Positions 1 through 7,908 of a stretch of DNA of 41,968 nt are shown here, piece after piece. Position 1 is the first letter of the stretch. Every line of letters starts with the position of its first letter. The stretch is from Gammaproteobacteria bacterium RIFCSPLOWO2_12_47_11 (GTDB taxonomy: Bacteria > Pseudomonadota > Gammaproteobacteria > Eutrophobiales > Eutrophobiaceae), in the NCBI GenBank assembly GCA_001801885.1, contig MGYU01000090.1:1-41968 (forward strand), written 5' to 3'. The position numbers and the translations under genes were made by a program. The notes beneath the pieces are model-generated. The model did no database searches, had not been told where the DNA came from, and saw only the letters and a list, made by a program, of their open reading frames with translations.

Positions 1-740
1 TCAATACCATAATTGACCCCCTCCTCGGGGTTCAGGGTTTCCAGTCACGCCGTATCGGTTATGCTCTTGGTTTGAATGGAGACCAGCAAAAACAACTGCA
101 CAAGATTATCAAGGCCCTTTATCAACTTTTCATGGACAAGGACCTGAGTCTGATTGAAATCAATCCCCTGATGTTGAACAAGGCTGGCAATCTGGAGGCC
201 CTGGATGCAAAAGTTTCTATCGATGACAACGCCTTGTTCAGGCAGGCCAACCTGGAAGAATGGCGTGATTCCAGTCAGGAAGATGAGAAAGAGAGTATTG
301 CCAAGCGCTACGATCTGAACTACGTCACACTGGACGGCAATATCGCTTGTATGGTTAACGGTGCCGGACTGGCCATGGCAACGATGGATATCATCAAGTT
401 ACATGGTGGAGAACCTGCCAATTTTCTGGATGTTGGCGGAGGTGCGACTGCAGAAAAAGTGGCAGAGGCGTTCAAGCTGATTGTCACCGATAAGAAGGTT
501 AAAGCCATACTGGTCAATATTTTTGGTGGCATTGTCCGTTGTGACCTGATTGCTGAAGGTGTAATCAAGGCCATCCAGGAAGTGGGCGTCAATGTTCCGG
601 TTGTCGTAAGGCTGGAAGGAACAAATGTCGAAGCAGGGAAAAAAACACTCGCCGGGAGCAAGTTAAAAATCATTTCCGCCGATGATCTGGCTGATGCTGC
701 AACCAAAGCCGTTGCTGCTGCCGGAGCAAAACAACAATGA
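1..740 (+). CDS. sucC: Succinate-CoA ligase (ADP-forming) beta subunit, 3' part
   Basis: This is the C-terminal part of the beta subunit of succinyl-CoA synthetase, which with SucD converts succinyl-CoA to succinate with ATP formation in the TCA cycle. The frame is already open at base 3, so the start lies outside the window. About 245 residues are visible, against about 388 in E. coli. Recognisable segments are the end of the ATP-grasp domain (LSLIEINPL and [14 protein letters not shown], a metal/nucleotide region) and the C-terminal ligase domain ([29 protein letters not shown] and VVRLEGTN). The TGA stop overlaps an ATG as ATGA (737-740), the usual translational coupling to sucD. Here that ATG belongs to a sucD 5' fragment rather than to the complete sucD, which starts at 1082. 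Identification is secure; only the 5' end is missing. Confidence 0.97.
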   Translation, partial: NTIIDPLLGVQGFQSRRIGYALGLNGDQQKQLHKIIKALYQLFMDKDLSLIEINPLMLNKAGNLEALDAKVSIDDNALFRQANLEEWRDSSQEDEKESIAKRYDLNYVTLDGNIACMVNGAGLAMATMDIIKLHGGEPANFLDVGGGATAEKVAEAFKLIVTDKKVKAILVNIFGGIVRCDLIAEGVIKAIQEVGVNVPVVVRLEGTNVEAGKKTLAGSKLKIISADDLADAATKAVAAAGAKQQ

Positions 741-1075
741 GCATCCTGATCAATAAAAACACAAAAATCATAGTCCAGGGTTTTACCGGGCGGCAGGGGC
801 GAACCGGAAAATGGAAAAGACACTTAACGTGTCTTTGGATGCAATACTTCCCTGTATTGCACCCTTATGGGCAGCTAACGCTGCCAAAATCTGCTCCCGG
901 CAGATTTTTCACCGGTGACAAATTCGATTGGATCGAATTTGGACAGCCGCAGGCTGCTCGAAGGGCGAACACCAAGGATGGTGTGAGTCAACGACTTAGG
1001 GATGGACAGGCAGGTGGAAGCACCAGGGACGGTAAATGCCATGTTCCAAACATCAACAAATTAATCCGGGAATAA
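737..1075 (+). pseudogene. sucD 5' fragment fused in frame to a hairpin array (112-codon leader frame)
   Basis: The first 21 codons read as the N-terminus of SucD ([10 protein letters not shown] then [11 protein letters not shown]) and match the real sucD at 18 of 21 residues but only 47 of 63 bases. Twelve of the 16 differences fall at third positions. After codon 21 similarity stops and the frame runs into hairpin-rich sequence, yet stays open for 91 more codons and ends with TAA at 1073-1075, 6 nt before the sucD ATG. Its start overlaps the sucC stop (ATGA). Seen: the fragment, the open frame and the spacing. Inferred: it is a relic of a former sucD copy, and its translation may deliver ribosomes to sucD, which has no strong Shine-Dalgarno of its own. 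The 3' 91 codons resemble no protein I recognise and are probably not a functional product. Confidence 0.7.
816..996 (+). repeat. Array of about eight short hairpins between sucC and sucD
   Basis: Consecutive short inverted repeats: AAAGACAC/GTGTCTTT (816-836), TGCAATAC/GTATTGCA (840-861), GGCAGC/GCTGCC (870-885), AAAATCTGC/GCAGATTTT (886-908), the palindrome CACCGGTG (910-917), CAAATTCGAT/ATCGAATTTG (919-941), CAGCC/GGCTG (944-956), ACACCA/TGGTGT with loop AGGA (969-984) and AGTC/GACT (986-996). Loops are 3 to 7 nt. The hairpins lie nearly end to end, unlike a terminator or a single REP unit. The remainder, 997-1081, has degenerate AGGGA motifs and no clear stem. No transposase is present. 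It is most likely a non-autonomous palindromic repeat element. Confidence 0.8.
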
Positions 1076-1081
1076 ATTTAT

Positions 1082-1957
1082 ATGAGTATTCTCATCGACA
1101 AAAATACCCGGGTTATTGTTCAGGGTTTTACCGGACGGCAGGGAACATTTCATGCCCAACAGGCCATCGATTACGGCACGCAGGTTATGGGAGGTGTTAC
1201 ACCTGGACGCGGTGGTGAGAAACATCTGAACCGTCCTGTATTTAATACAGCGCATGAGGCCGTTGCAAAAACCGGGGCAGATGCCAGCTTGATCATGGTA
1301 CCTGCTGCATTTGCAGCAGAATCAATTACCGAGGCAATTGACGCCGGGATAAAGATTGTTATTTGTATCACAGAAGGAATACCCGTACTGGATATGCTGA
1401 AGGTACGTGCCTATCTGGAGCGGTGCCCGGATGTGCGTCTGGTTGGCCCGAATTGCCCGGGAGTGATTACACCGGGACAATGCAAGATCGGGATCATGCC
1501 CGGTAATATCCACAAGCCTGGTTGCGTCGGTATTGTCTCACGTTCCGGTACACTGACCTATGAAGCTGTCCATCAGACTACATTAAACGGACTTGGGCAA
1601 AGTACCTGCGTCGGTATAGGCGGTGACCCGATCCACGGTGTAAATTTTATTGATTGCCTTGCACTCTTTGAACAAGACCCGGATACGAAAGGCATTATCA
1701 TGGTGGGTGAAATTGGTGGAACTGCTGAAGAAGAGGCTGCTGCATTTATTAATGCCAACGTTACGAAACCGGTTGTCGGTTATATTGCCGGTGTTACAGC
1801 GCCACCGGGCAAACGTATGGGGCATGCCGGTGCCATCATCTCTGGTGGCAAGGGTACAGCCAATGATAAATTCGCAGCACTGGAAGCAGCCAATGTCACG
1901 ACCGTGCGTTCACCCGCGGAACTTGGCGCAAGTATTGCCAGAAAACTCTCGCCATGA
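1082..1957 (+). CDS. sucD: Succinate-CoA ligase (ADP-forming) alpha subunit
   Basis: Alpha subunit of succinyl-CoA synthetase, carrying the CoA-binding Rossmann domain and the phosphorylated histidine. It is 291 aa, close to 289 in E. coli. The N-terminal CoA-binding region includes [13 protein letters not shown] (13-25). The ligase domain contains [12 protein letters not shown] (121-132), SRSGTLTYE (153-161) and the active-site loop [17 protein letters not shown], where His248 is the expected phosphohistidine. The start ATG at 1082 gives the normal family N-terminus. Upstream there is only a weak GGGA, so translation may depend on the leader frame that ends 6 nt earlier. In most relatives sucD directly overlaps sucC; here about 340 bp separate them. 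The gene itself appears intact and functional. Confidence 0.97.
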   Translation: MSILIDKNTRVIVQGFTGRQGTFHAQQAIDYGTQVMGGVTPGRGGEKHLNRPVFNTAHEAVAKTGADASLIMVPAAFAAESITEAIDAGIKIVICITEGIPVLDMLKVRAYLERCPDVRLVGPNCPGVITPGQCKIGIMPGNIHKPGCVGIVSRSGTLTYEAVHQTTLNGLGQSTCVGIGGDPIHGVNFIDCLALFEQDPDTKGIIMVGEIGGTAEEEAAAFINANVTKPVVGYIAGVTAPPGKRMGHAGAIISGGKGTANDKFAALEAANVTTVRSPAELGASIARKLSP

Positions 1958-2058
1958 TTTTTACTGCCGCCAGTAATACACAAAAAAACACCTGATATAG
2001 TCCGGGATAACCTAATTCACTTAAATTGACTGATGTGACGCGATATTCCATCCTTTTT

Positions 2059-2070
2059 ATAGTGCACTAT
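2059..2070. promoter_or_regulatory. Perfect 12-bp palindrome upstream of nadE
   Basis: ATAGTGCACTAT is a perfect palindrome in the 220-bp gap between sucD and nadE (1958-2177), about 40 bp upstream of the TATAAT box. Its position suits a repressor or activator site, but no regulator can be named. A small TTACTG/CAGTAA hairpin (1961-1976) just after the sucD stop lacks a downstream T-run and is a poor terminator. The rest of the gap shows nothing else. Confidence 0.3.
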
Positions 2071-2086
2071 CGGTCACTCAACAAAA

Positions 2087-2116
2087 TTAATACTGTTGAT
2101 CCTTATACATTATAAT
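2087..2116 (+). promoter_or_regulatory. Probable sigma-70 promoter of nadE
   Basis: A perfect TATAAT (-10) lies at 2111-2116, with a weak -35 TTAATA at 2087-2092 and an 18-bp spacer. This predicts a transcript start near 2123 and a leader of about 55 nt before the nadE ATG. The -10 box is convincing; the -35 matches the consensus at only four of six positions. Confidence 0.4.
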
Positions 2117-2177
2117 GGCAAACGGCCGTTCTTTTGCCTGTTAACCTGCAAGGGATACAAAAGTTAAAAACACGCAT

Positions 2178-3809
2178 ATGTCCGGTAAAAACATTCGTAT
2201 AGCTCTGGCGCAGATTAATACCATCGTTGGTGATATTAAACGCAACACTGAAATGGTGATCAACCATTCCATAAAGGCGCGCGATTCATTTGCTTCAGAC
2301 ATCATTATTTTCCCTGAACTTGCAATTACCGGTTATCCACCTGAAGACCTTTTATACAGGGCAGCTTTTTATGCACAGATAAAAAATGCATTAAATGAAC
2401 TAACCGGTGCTGTAAGTGGTATTGATATTATTATTGGTAGCCCGCACAAAAAGGACAGCCATACCTACAATGCTTGCAGCCTGATACGAGATGGGAAAAT
2501 CAGGCAAACGTATGCTAAACAATATTTGCCTAATTACGGTGTATTTGATGAAAAACGCTATTTCGAAGCGGGCACCGAAAATTGTGTTTTTGATTTGAAA
2601 GGCATACCCACTGCCCTGAGTATCTGTGAAGATATCTGGGACAGGTCAGTTTGCGAACAAGCCGCTAAAGCTGGCGCAAAATTGATGATCAATATCAACG
2701 CCTCTCCTTATCACATCGACAAAATCAGTTTACGCAAACAGATATTAAAACAGCGCGTGGCCGAGTCTGGTTTGAATATTGTTTATGTGAATCTTGTCGG
2801 CGGACAGGACGAACTGGTATTTGATGGTGGCTCCATGGCTGTCGATAGTCAGGGCAATATTGTTTTCCAGGCACCACAATTCGAGGAAGGGCTTTATATC
2901 ATCGAATTTTCTGCCAATGGAAATGGCCGGTTTTCTACACCCTTTGAATATCCAAAACAGGATTTTTCCAGAGAAGAAGCCATCTATCAGGCGCTGGTAC
3001 TCGGGGTGAGAGATTATGTTCAAAAAAACGGATTCAGTGGTGCCATTATTGGTCTTTCCGGCGGTATTGATTCAGCCTTGACACTCTGCATAGCTGTAGA
3101 TGCCTTGGGGAAGAACAATGTAGAAGCGATAATCATGCCATCACGTTACACTTCAGCAATGAGTATGGAAGATGCAGAGGTTATGTCCAAACTGCTGGGG
3201 GTCAAGGCAAACACCATTTCCATAGAAAAACCTTTTGCTGCCTTTACTGAAAGCCTGCAACCGGTCTTTGCCAACCTGCCGCCGGACACCACAGAAGAAA
3301 ATATCCAGTCCAGATGCCGGGGTATTTTGCTGATGGCCATCTCGAATAAAACCGGCAAGCTGGTACTGACTACAGGCAACAAGAGCGAAATGTCGGTTGG
3401 TTATGCAACACTTTATGGTGATATGGCAGGTGGTTTCGCGCCGTTAAAAGATGTCAGTAAAACGTTGGTGTACAAACTCAGCAACTGGCGTAACCAGCAG
3501 TCACATGACATTCCACAGCGGATTATAGACCGCCCTCCCACCGCAGAATTAAGAGAAAACCAATTGGACCAGGATTCACTGCCACTTTATGACATTCTTG
3601 ACCCGGTACTGGAACGCTATATCGAGCAGGATCAAAGCCCGGAAGAAATTATCAAGACCGGATTTGATCCGGAAACAGTAAAAAAAGTTGTGATGATGGT
3701 GGACAGAAATGAATACAAGCGGCGACAGGCAGCACCCGGGGTCAGGATCACCCAGCGCGCTTTCGGCCGTGACCGCCGTTATCCAATTACATCAGGTTAT
3801 CGTGAATAA
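2178..3809 (+). CDS. nadE: Glutamine-dependent NAD+ synthetase
   Basis: Final step of NAD biosynthesis: amidation of deamido-NAD using ammonia released from glutamine. It is 543 aa, typical of the two-domain glutamine-hydrolysing form. The N-terminal nitrilase-like amidase domain (about 1-260) carries the Glu-Lys-Cys triad: Glu47 in FPELAITGYPPEDLL, Lys114 in YAKQYLPNYGVFDE and Cys150 in LSICEDIWD. The C-terminal synthetase domain has the PPi-binding loop SGGIDS (294-299) and later TTGNKSEMSVGYATLYGD. The ATG at 2178 follows a purine-poor leader with no strong Shine-Dalgarno. The gene is monocistronic, with its own promoter, and converges on bamD with 33 bp between the stops. The product is cytoplasmic. 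Confidence 0.96.
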   Translation: MSGKNIRIALAQINTIVGDIKRNTEMVINHSIKARDSFASDIIIFPELAITGYPPEDLLYRAAFYAQIKNALNELTGAVSGIDIIIGSPHKKDSHTYNACSLIRDGKIRQTYAKQYLPNYGVFDEKRYFEAGTENCVFDLKGIPTALSICEDIWDRSVCEQAAKAGAKLMININASPYHIDKISLRKQILKQRVAESGLNIVYVNLVGGQDELVFDGGSMAVDSQGNIVFQAPQFEEGLYIIEFSANGNGRFSTPFEYPKQDFSREEAIYQALVLGVRDYVQKNGFSGAIIGLSGGIDSALTLCIAVDALGKNNVEAIIMPSRYTSAMSMEDAEVMSKLLGVKANTISIEKPFAAFTESLQPVFANLPPDTTEENIQSRCRGILLMAISNKTGKLVLTTGNKSEMSVGYATLYGDMAGGFAPLKDVSKTLVYKLSNWRNQQSHDIPQRIIDRPPTAELRENQLDQDSLPLYDILDPVLERYIEQDQSPEEIIKTGFDPETVKKVVMMVDRNEYKRRQAAPGVRITQRAFGRDRRYPITSGYRE

Positions 3810-3842
3810 ACAACTTGCAAGTTCAGAACTACAGGGCTGGTA

Positions 3843-4613
3843 TTACCTGACGACTATTTCCCTGACTTCATAAATGCCCGGATGGTTGGGGTAGTTTATC
3901 TCCAGCACCCTGATCGCATCATCGGAGAGATCATTCATTTCCATCACCTTGTAAGCCTTGGCCATAATCACCAACGCCTCAGGTATCGCGGGTGTTCTCG
4001 GGTATTTTTCTACGACATATTTTGCGCGATTGATCGCAGCTATAAACGCCCCGCGACGCATATAGTAACTGGCTACATTTACTTCATGGTCAGCGAGTTG
4101 ATTACGCAAAAACACCATACGCAGCCGGGCATCATCTGCATACTGGCTATCGGGAAACAACCTCGCCATTTCCGAGAAATCCTGAAAGGCCTTGAGCGCT
4201 GAGTCCGGATCCCGTTGAGCAGCATCAATCGGCAGATAGCGTTCAGTAAACCCCTTGCCCCGGTTGAAATTGGCAAGCCCCTTCAAGTAATAGGCATAAT
4301 CAACATGCGCATTCTGGGGATAAAGTTTGATAAACCGGTTTGCTGCCGAAATAGAAGCATCTGGCTCGTCATTCTTGAAATAGGCATAGGCCAGATCCAG
4401 CAAGGCCTGCTGGCCATAAACCCCGAACGGGAAGCGTCCTTCCAGCTTTTCATAGAGTTCAACTGCCTTGGTATAGTTACCGGAATCCAGTTGACCCCTG
4501 GCCTCGGCATAAAGGCGTTCGGCGGTCCAATCTTGAGTATAATCTTCCTTGTCCTGAAAATAGGAACACCCTGCACAAAGCAGGATACAAATAAGGATTA
4601 TTACTCTTGACAT
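3843..4613 (-). CDS. bamD: Outer membrane assembly lipoprotein BamD (YfiO/ComL)
   Basis: An essential lipoprotein of the BAM complex, which inserts beta-barrel proteins into the outer membrane; it sits on the periplasmic face and contacts BamA. At 256 aa it has the family length. The N-terminal lipoprotein signal MSRVIILICILLCAGCSYF has Cys16 as the likely lipidated residue; the -3 position is Cys instead of the usual Leu, a mild deviation. The remainder is TPR-like helical repeats, with recognisable family segments AERLYAEARGQLDSGNYTKA, YEKLEGRFPFGVYGQQA, YYLKGLANFNRG and YADDARLRMVFLRNQLADHE. The gene is divergent from rluD, the same arrangement as in E. coli, with under 100 bp between starts. 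Confidence 0.94.
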   Translation of the reverse strand: MSRVIILICILLCAGCSYFQDKEDYTQDWTAERLYAEARGQLDSGNYTKAVELYEKLEGRFPFGVYGQQALLDLAYAYFKNDEPDASISAANRFIKLYPQNAHVDYAYYLKGLANFNRGKGFTERYLPIDAAQRDPDSALKAFQDFSEMARLFPDSQYADDARLRMVFLRNQLADHEVNVASYYMRRGAFIAAINRAKYVVEKYPRTPAIPEALVIMAKAYKVMEMNDLSDDAIRVLEINYPNHPGIYEVREIVVR

Positions 4614-4656
4614 AACAACAGAATATTCAATTTAGCCTGCCGGGTAAAGAAATCGA

Positions 4657-4683
4657 TTAAAATAACGTATTCTTAAATATACT
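4657..4683 (+). promoter_or_regulatory. Possible promoter of rluD-pgeF
   Basis: TATACT (4678-4683) resembles a -10 box, with TTAAAA (4657-4662) as a possible -35 at a short 15-bp spacing. It lies in the bamD/rluD divergent gap, giving a start near 4690 and a leader of about 20 nt. The assignment rests on box similarity only. Confidence 0.3.
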
Positions 4684-4710
4684 GCTTATCACGATTAATT
4701 GCATACAGAG

Positions 4711-5670
4711 ATGACCAAACTCATACACCTGACAGCAAAAATACCGGAAGACCTGGCTGGTAAACGCCTGGACCAGGCTTTGGCAATTTTGTTTCAGGAT
4801 CATTCACGTGCACGTCTGCAGGAATGGATTCGTAGTGGTGAAGTGCAGTTGAATTATCAGGCTGTAAGCCAGCGTCAGCGGGTTAAAGGCGGAGAGCATA
4901 TTGAGATTAAAGCCAGTTTTAAACCGCAGGAAAATTCCACTGCTGAAGATATTCCCCTGCAGATCATATATGAAGATGTACAACTTCTGGTTCTGAACAA
5001 GCCTCCCGGACTGGTGGTACATCCGGGTGCCGGCAACAGGGAACATACGATCCTGAACGCCTTGTTACATCATGACCCCGGACTGAAAGTTGTCCCGCGT
5101 GCAGGAATCGTACACCGCCTGGATAAGGACACCTCCGGCGTTATGATCATTGCTCGCAGTCCCGAGGTACATACTTTTCTTGTAGCACAATTACAGGCAC
5201 GAAATATCAAACGTGAATATCAGGCTATTGTCAGTGGTGTCATGACAGCAGGCGGAAGTGTAGATCAACCCATAGGACGGCATCCCAGAAAACGTACACA
5301 GATGGCTGTGCAGGATCATGGCAAAGCGGCCGTGACACATTTCCGGATCATCAAAAAATACCGATCACATACGCATATCCGTTTGCAACTGGAAACCGGG
5401 CGTACACATCAGATACGCGTGCATATGGCCTGGTTGAAATACCCGCTTGTGGGTGACCCGGTTTATGCCGGCCGTGCACACTTGCCCAGGGGTGCAAGTC
5501 AGCCATTGATTAACATGCTGCAAACTTTTCCACGCCAGGCACTGCATGCGTGCGCAATCACCCTGCAACACCCTCATACTGGAGAAATGCTGACCTGTGA
5601 GGCGCCATTGCCCGAAGATATGCAAAAACTTCTCGAAGCGCTGGATAAGGATGCCACAGACTCCCGATAA
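4711..5670 (+). CDS. rluD: 23S rRNA pseudouridine(1911/1915/1917) synthase
   Basis: Converts three uridines of helix 69 of 23S rRNA to pseudouridine, a modification important for ribosome assembly. The ATG at 4711 gives 320 aa and aligns the N-terminus (six residues before LTA) with E. coli RluD; an in-frame TTG at 4699 is possible but less likely. An N-terminal S4 RNA-binding domain (about 13-70: GKRLDQALA, RARLQEWIRSGEVQLN) precedes the RluA-type catalytic domain, with HRLDKDTSGVMIIARS (catalytic Asp138) and LETGRTHQIRVHMAWLKYPLVGDPVY. It is the first gene of an rluD-pgeF unit; its 3' end overlaps pgeF by 20 nt. Confidence 0.95.
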   Translation: MTKLIHLTAKIPEDLAGKRLDQALAILFQDHSRARLQEWIRSGEVQLNYQAVSQRQRVKGGEHIEIKASFKPQENSTAEDIPLQIIYEDVQLLVLNKPPGLVVHPGAGNREHTILNALLHHDPGLKVVPRAGIVHRLDKDTSGVMIIARSPEVHTFLVAQLQARNIKREYQAIVSGVMTAGGSVDQPIGRHPRKRTQMAVQDHGKAAVTHFRIIKKYRSHTHIRLQLETGRTHQIRVHMAWLKYPLVGDPVYAGRAHLPRGASQPLINMLQTFPRQALHACAITLQHPHTGEMLTCEAPLPEDMQKLLEALDKDATDSR

Positions 5671-6406
5671 TGTCCGCTGGATCCCGGCTGACTGGCCTGC
5701 GCCGAAACACATATATGCTGGCACCACCACGCGCATCGGTGGCTGTTCACTGGGAACATATTCCTCGATGAATCTTGCCAGCCATGTTGATGACAACCCG
5801 GGACATGTCTCACAAAACCGCATACTTCTGGGCGAACGGTTATCACTGCCAGATGAGCCTTTATGGCTACAACAGATACACGGCAACAAAGTCATCAACC
5901 TGGCAACAGAAAACATCAATCAACCCGCTGATGGTGCATACACCAATAAACAGAATCAAATATGCGTAGTATTGACTGCCGATTGTCTGCCGTTGTTGTT
6001 ATGTAATACGGCCGGTACAGAAATTGCGGCCATACATACCGGCTGGCGCGGTTTCAGTGGCAATATTATCAGCAACACATTAAATGCATTCGCGACAAGA
6101 CCACAGGAACTCATGGCCTGGATAGGGCCTAATATCAGCGCCAATCACTACGAAGTCGGTGAAGAAGTCCGTACCGCCTGCCTGAAAATAATCAATGATC
6201 CGGGTGGGGCCTTTAAGCCGGGCCGCCCAGGACACTGGTTTGCAGACATGCAGATGCTGGTCAGGCAACAACTGTTGTGCGCAGGAATACAGGACACCTA
6301 CGGGGGGGAATATTGCACCTATACTGACTATCAGCATTTTTATTCTTATCGCCGGGATGGTATTACCGGCCGGGTTGCCAGCCTCATATGGATGAATCAT
6401 CCCTGA
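5651..6406 (+). CDS. pgeF: Peptidoglycan editing factor (YfiH/DUF152 family)
   Basis: Member of the YfiH family, described in E. coli as a factor that removes wrongly incorporated L-Ser from peptidoglycan precursors; homologues have also been called laccase-like or purine nucleoside phosphorylases. With the ATG at 5651 the product is 251 aa. The frame extends upstream into rluD, but family length and alignment favour this start, preceded by GGATAAGG. Conserved metal-binding segments are visible: TTRIGGCSLGTYSSMNL, QQIHGNKV, VVLTADCLPLLLCN, IAAIHTGWRGFSGNI, GEYCTYTD and FYSYRRDGITGR. The overlap with rluD implies coupled expression. The neighbour order rluD-pgeF is conserved in E. coli, where clpB follows directly; here another gene intervenes. 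Confidence 0.92.
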   Translation: MPQTPDNVRWIPADWPAPKHIYAGTTTRIGGCSLGTYSSMNLASHVDDNPGHVSQNRILLGERLSLPDEPLWLQQIHGNKVINLATENINQPADGAYTNKQNQICVVLTADCLPLLLCNTAGTEIAAIHTGWRGFSGNIISNTLNAFATRPQELMAWIGPNISANHYEVGEEVRTACLKIINDPGGAFKPGRPGHWFADMQMLVRQQLLCAGIQDTYGGEYCTYTDYQHFYSYRRDGITGRVASLIWMNHP

Positions 6407-6486
6407 TCTTGGGCTAAGCTTGTTACAAGAAACGGGAATAATCGTGCCCTGCTCTCACTAATAATTACAAGATAAAGGTATTTCCT

Positions 6487-7908
6487 ATGGCCAGCAAAAA
6501 ACCTTATTCCTTCAGCGCCAGTGTCAACCATATGGTTGACCGGGCCTTCAAGGTTCTGGATATTGATCCGGGCGTTGCCAATGATATTAAAGCCTGCAGT
6601 GCCGTGCTCCAGGTCAAATTCCCGGTCAACATCAAAGGCAAGATCGAGGTCTTTACAGGCTGGCGTGCAACACATAGTACTCATCGCCTCCCTTCCAAGG
6701 GCGGCATCCGTTATGCGCCGATAGTCGATCAGGATGAAGTCGAGGCCCTGGCGGCACTGATGACCTACAAGTGTGCCATCGTTGATGTTCCTTTTGGCGG
6801 TTCCAAGGGCGGTCTGTTAATAGACCCCAGAAATTACACTCGTGATGAATTGCAGTTGATCACCCGCCGTTTCACCCGTGAACTGGTGCGCAAGGGTTTT
6901 CTGAGCCCGGCAACCAATGTCCCGGCACCCGATGTCGGTACTGGTGAACGTGAGATGGCATGGATCATGGACACCTATAAACACCTGCATCCGGAAGATA
7001 TTGATTACCAGGGTTGTGTTACCGGCAAACCGGTACACCATGGCGGGATCCGCGGGCGTACTGAAGCTACCGGTCGTGGCGTGGTTTACGCGTTACGCGA
7101 GTTCTTCCGTCACCCGGCTGATATGAAATCGGCCGGTCTTTCCGGTGGTCTGGAAGATAAACGGATTGTAATCCAGGGTCTGGGAAATGTCGGATATCAT
7201 GCTGCAAAACTTCTGCAGGAAGAAGACAAGGCCCTAATCATAGCCATCATCGAACGTGATGGTGCACTGGTTAATGATGCTGGTTTTTCTATAGAACATG
7301 TTCGGCAATATATGAATGAACATGACGGGTGTATTAAGGGTTTTCCGGATGCAGTCTACTCAGAAAACGGAAACAAAGCACTGGAAATGACCTGCGATAT
7401 CCTGATCCCGGCTGCAATGGAGAGCGTGATTACTGCTGACAATGCAGAAAAAATCAAGACCAGGCTCATATGTGAAGCAGCCAATGGACCGGTGACCTTC
7501 GAGGCAGATGAGATTCTGAACAAACGTGGCATCACGATCCTGCCAGACGCTTATGCCAATGCCGGTGGGGTGACTGTTTCGTATTTTGAGTGGATACGAA
7601 ATCTTTCGCACATCCGTTTTGGGCGTATGGAACGCCGTTATGATGAAATACGTGGCCGGCATGTGATCAGTGCCATCGAATCACTCACCGGCCGTGAAGT
7701 GCCTGACTGGCTGGAGGCTGAAATAGTACGTGGTGCTGATGAACTGGATCTGGTGCGATCCGGGCTGGACGATACCATGCGGCTTGCCTACCAGCAGATC
7801 AGTGAAGCTAAAAACAGTAATAAAAAAATCAGGGATTTCCGCACGGCGGCTTATGTTTTAGCAGTATCGAAGATATCCCGCTCCTATCAGGTCATTGGAG
7901 TGTATTAA
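6487..7908 (+). CDS. Glu/Leu/Phe/Val dehydrogenase family protein (probable glutamate dehydrogenase)
   Basis: Amino-acid dehydrogenase of the ELFV family, probably the reversible oxidative deamination of glutamate to 2-oxoglutarate. The N-terminal substrate domain has PSKGGIRYAP (Lys71, substrate binding), LMTYKCAIVDVPFGGSKGGL (Lys95 and Lys107, catalytic region) and PATNVPAPDVGTGEREMAW (Asp149). A Rossmann domain follows with IVIQGLGNVGYHAAKLL (GxGxxG at 231-236), and later EAANGPVT and ILPDAYANAGGVTVSYFEW. At 473 aa it is somewhat longer than the GudB/RocG type. I cannot assign coenzyme or exact substrate from sequence alone. AAAGG upstream is a fair Shine-Dalgarno. The gene stands between pgeF and clpB, which adjoin in E. 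coli, and is followed by a repeat element, suggesting later insertion at this spot. Confidence 0.92.
   Translation: MASKKPYSFSASVNHMVDRAFKVLDIDPGVANDIKACSAVLQVKFPVNIKGKIEVFTGWRATHSTHRLPSKGGIRYAPIVDQDEVEALAALMTYKCAIVDVPFGGSKGGLLIDPRNYTRDELQLITRRFTRELVRKGFLSPATNVPAPDVGTGEREMAWIMDTYKHLHPEDIDYQGCVTGKPVHHGGIRGRTEATGRGVVYALREFFRHPADMKSAGLSGGLEDKRIVIQGLGNVGYHAAKLLQEEDKALIIAIIERDGALVNDAGFSIEHVRQYMNEHDGCIKGFPDAVYSENGNKALEMTCDILIPAAMESVITADNAEKIKTRLICEAANGPVTFEADEILNKRGITILPDAYANAGGVTVSYFEWIRNLSHIRFGRMERRYDEIRGRHVISAIESLTGREVPDWLEAEIVRGADELDLVRSGLDDTMRLAYQQISEAKNSNKKIRDFRTAAYVLAVSKISRSYQVIGVY

Noticed and set aside
320-823. A 167-codon minus-strand frame over the sucC 3' end.
   Set aside because: It overlaps conserved sucC codons in antisense and has no family features or ribosome-binding site.
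816-996. The hairpin series between sucC and sucD as a CRISPR array.
   Set aside because: Stems and spacing differ from unit to unit; there is no constant repeat with unique spacers and no cas gene.
1036-1218. A 60-codon frame across the sucD start.
   Set aside because: It is out of frame with sucD, covers its conserved N-terminal codons, and resembles nothing known.
1961-1976. An intrinsic terminator after sucD.
   Set aside because: The TTACTG/CAGTAA stem is short and followed by A-rich, not T-rich, sequence on the transcribed strand.
6407-6486. A promoter for the dehydrogenase gene in the 80-bp gap after pgeF.
   Set aside because: TTGTTA at 6420 and AATAAT at 6437 are only 11 bp apart; no convincing box pair was found.
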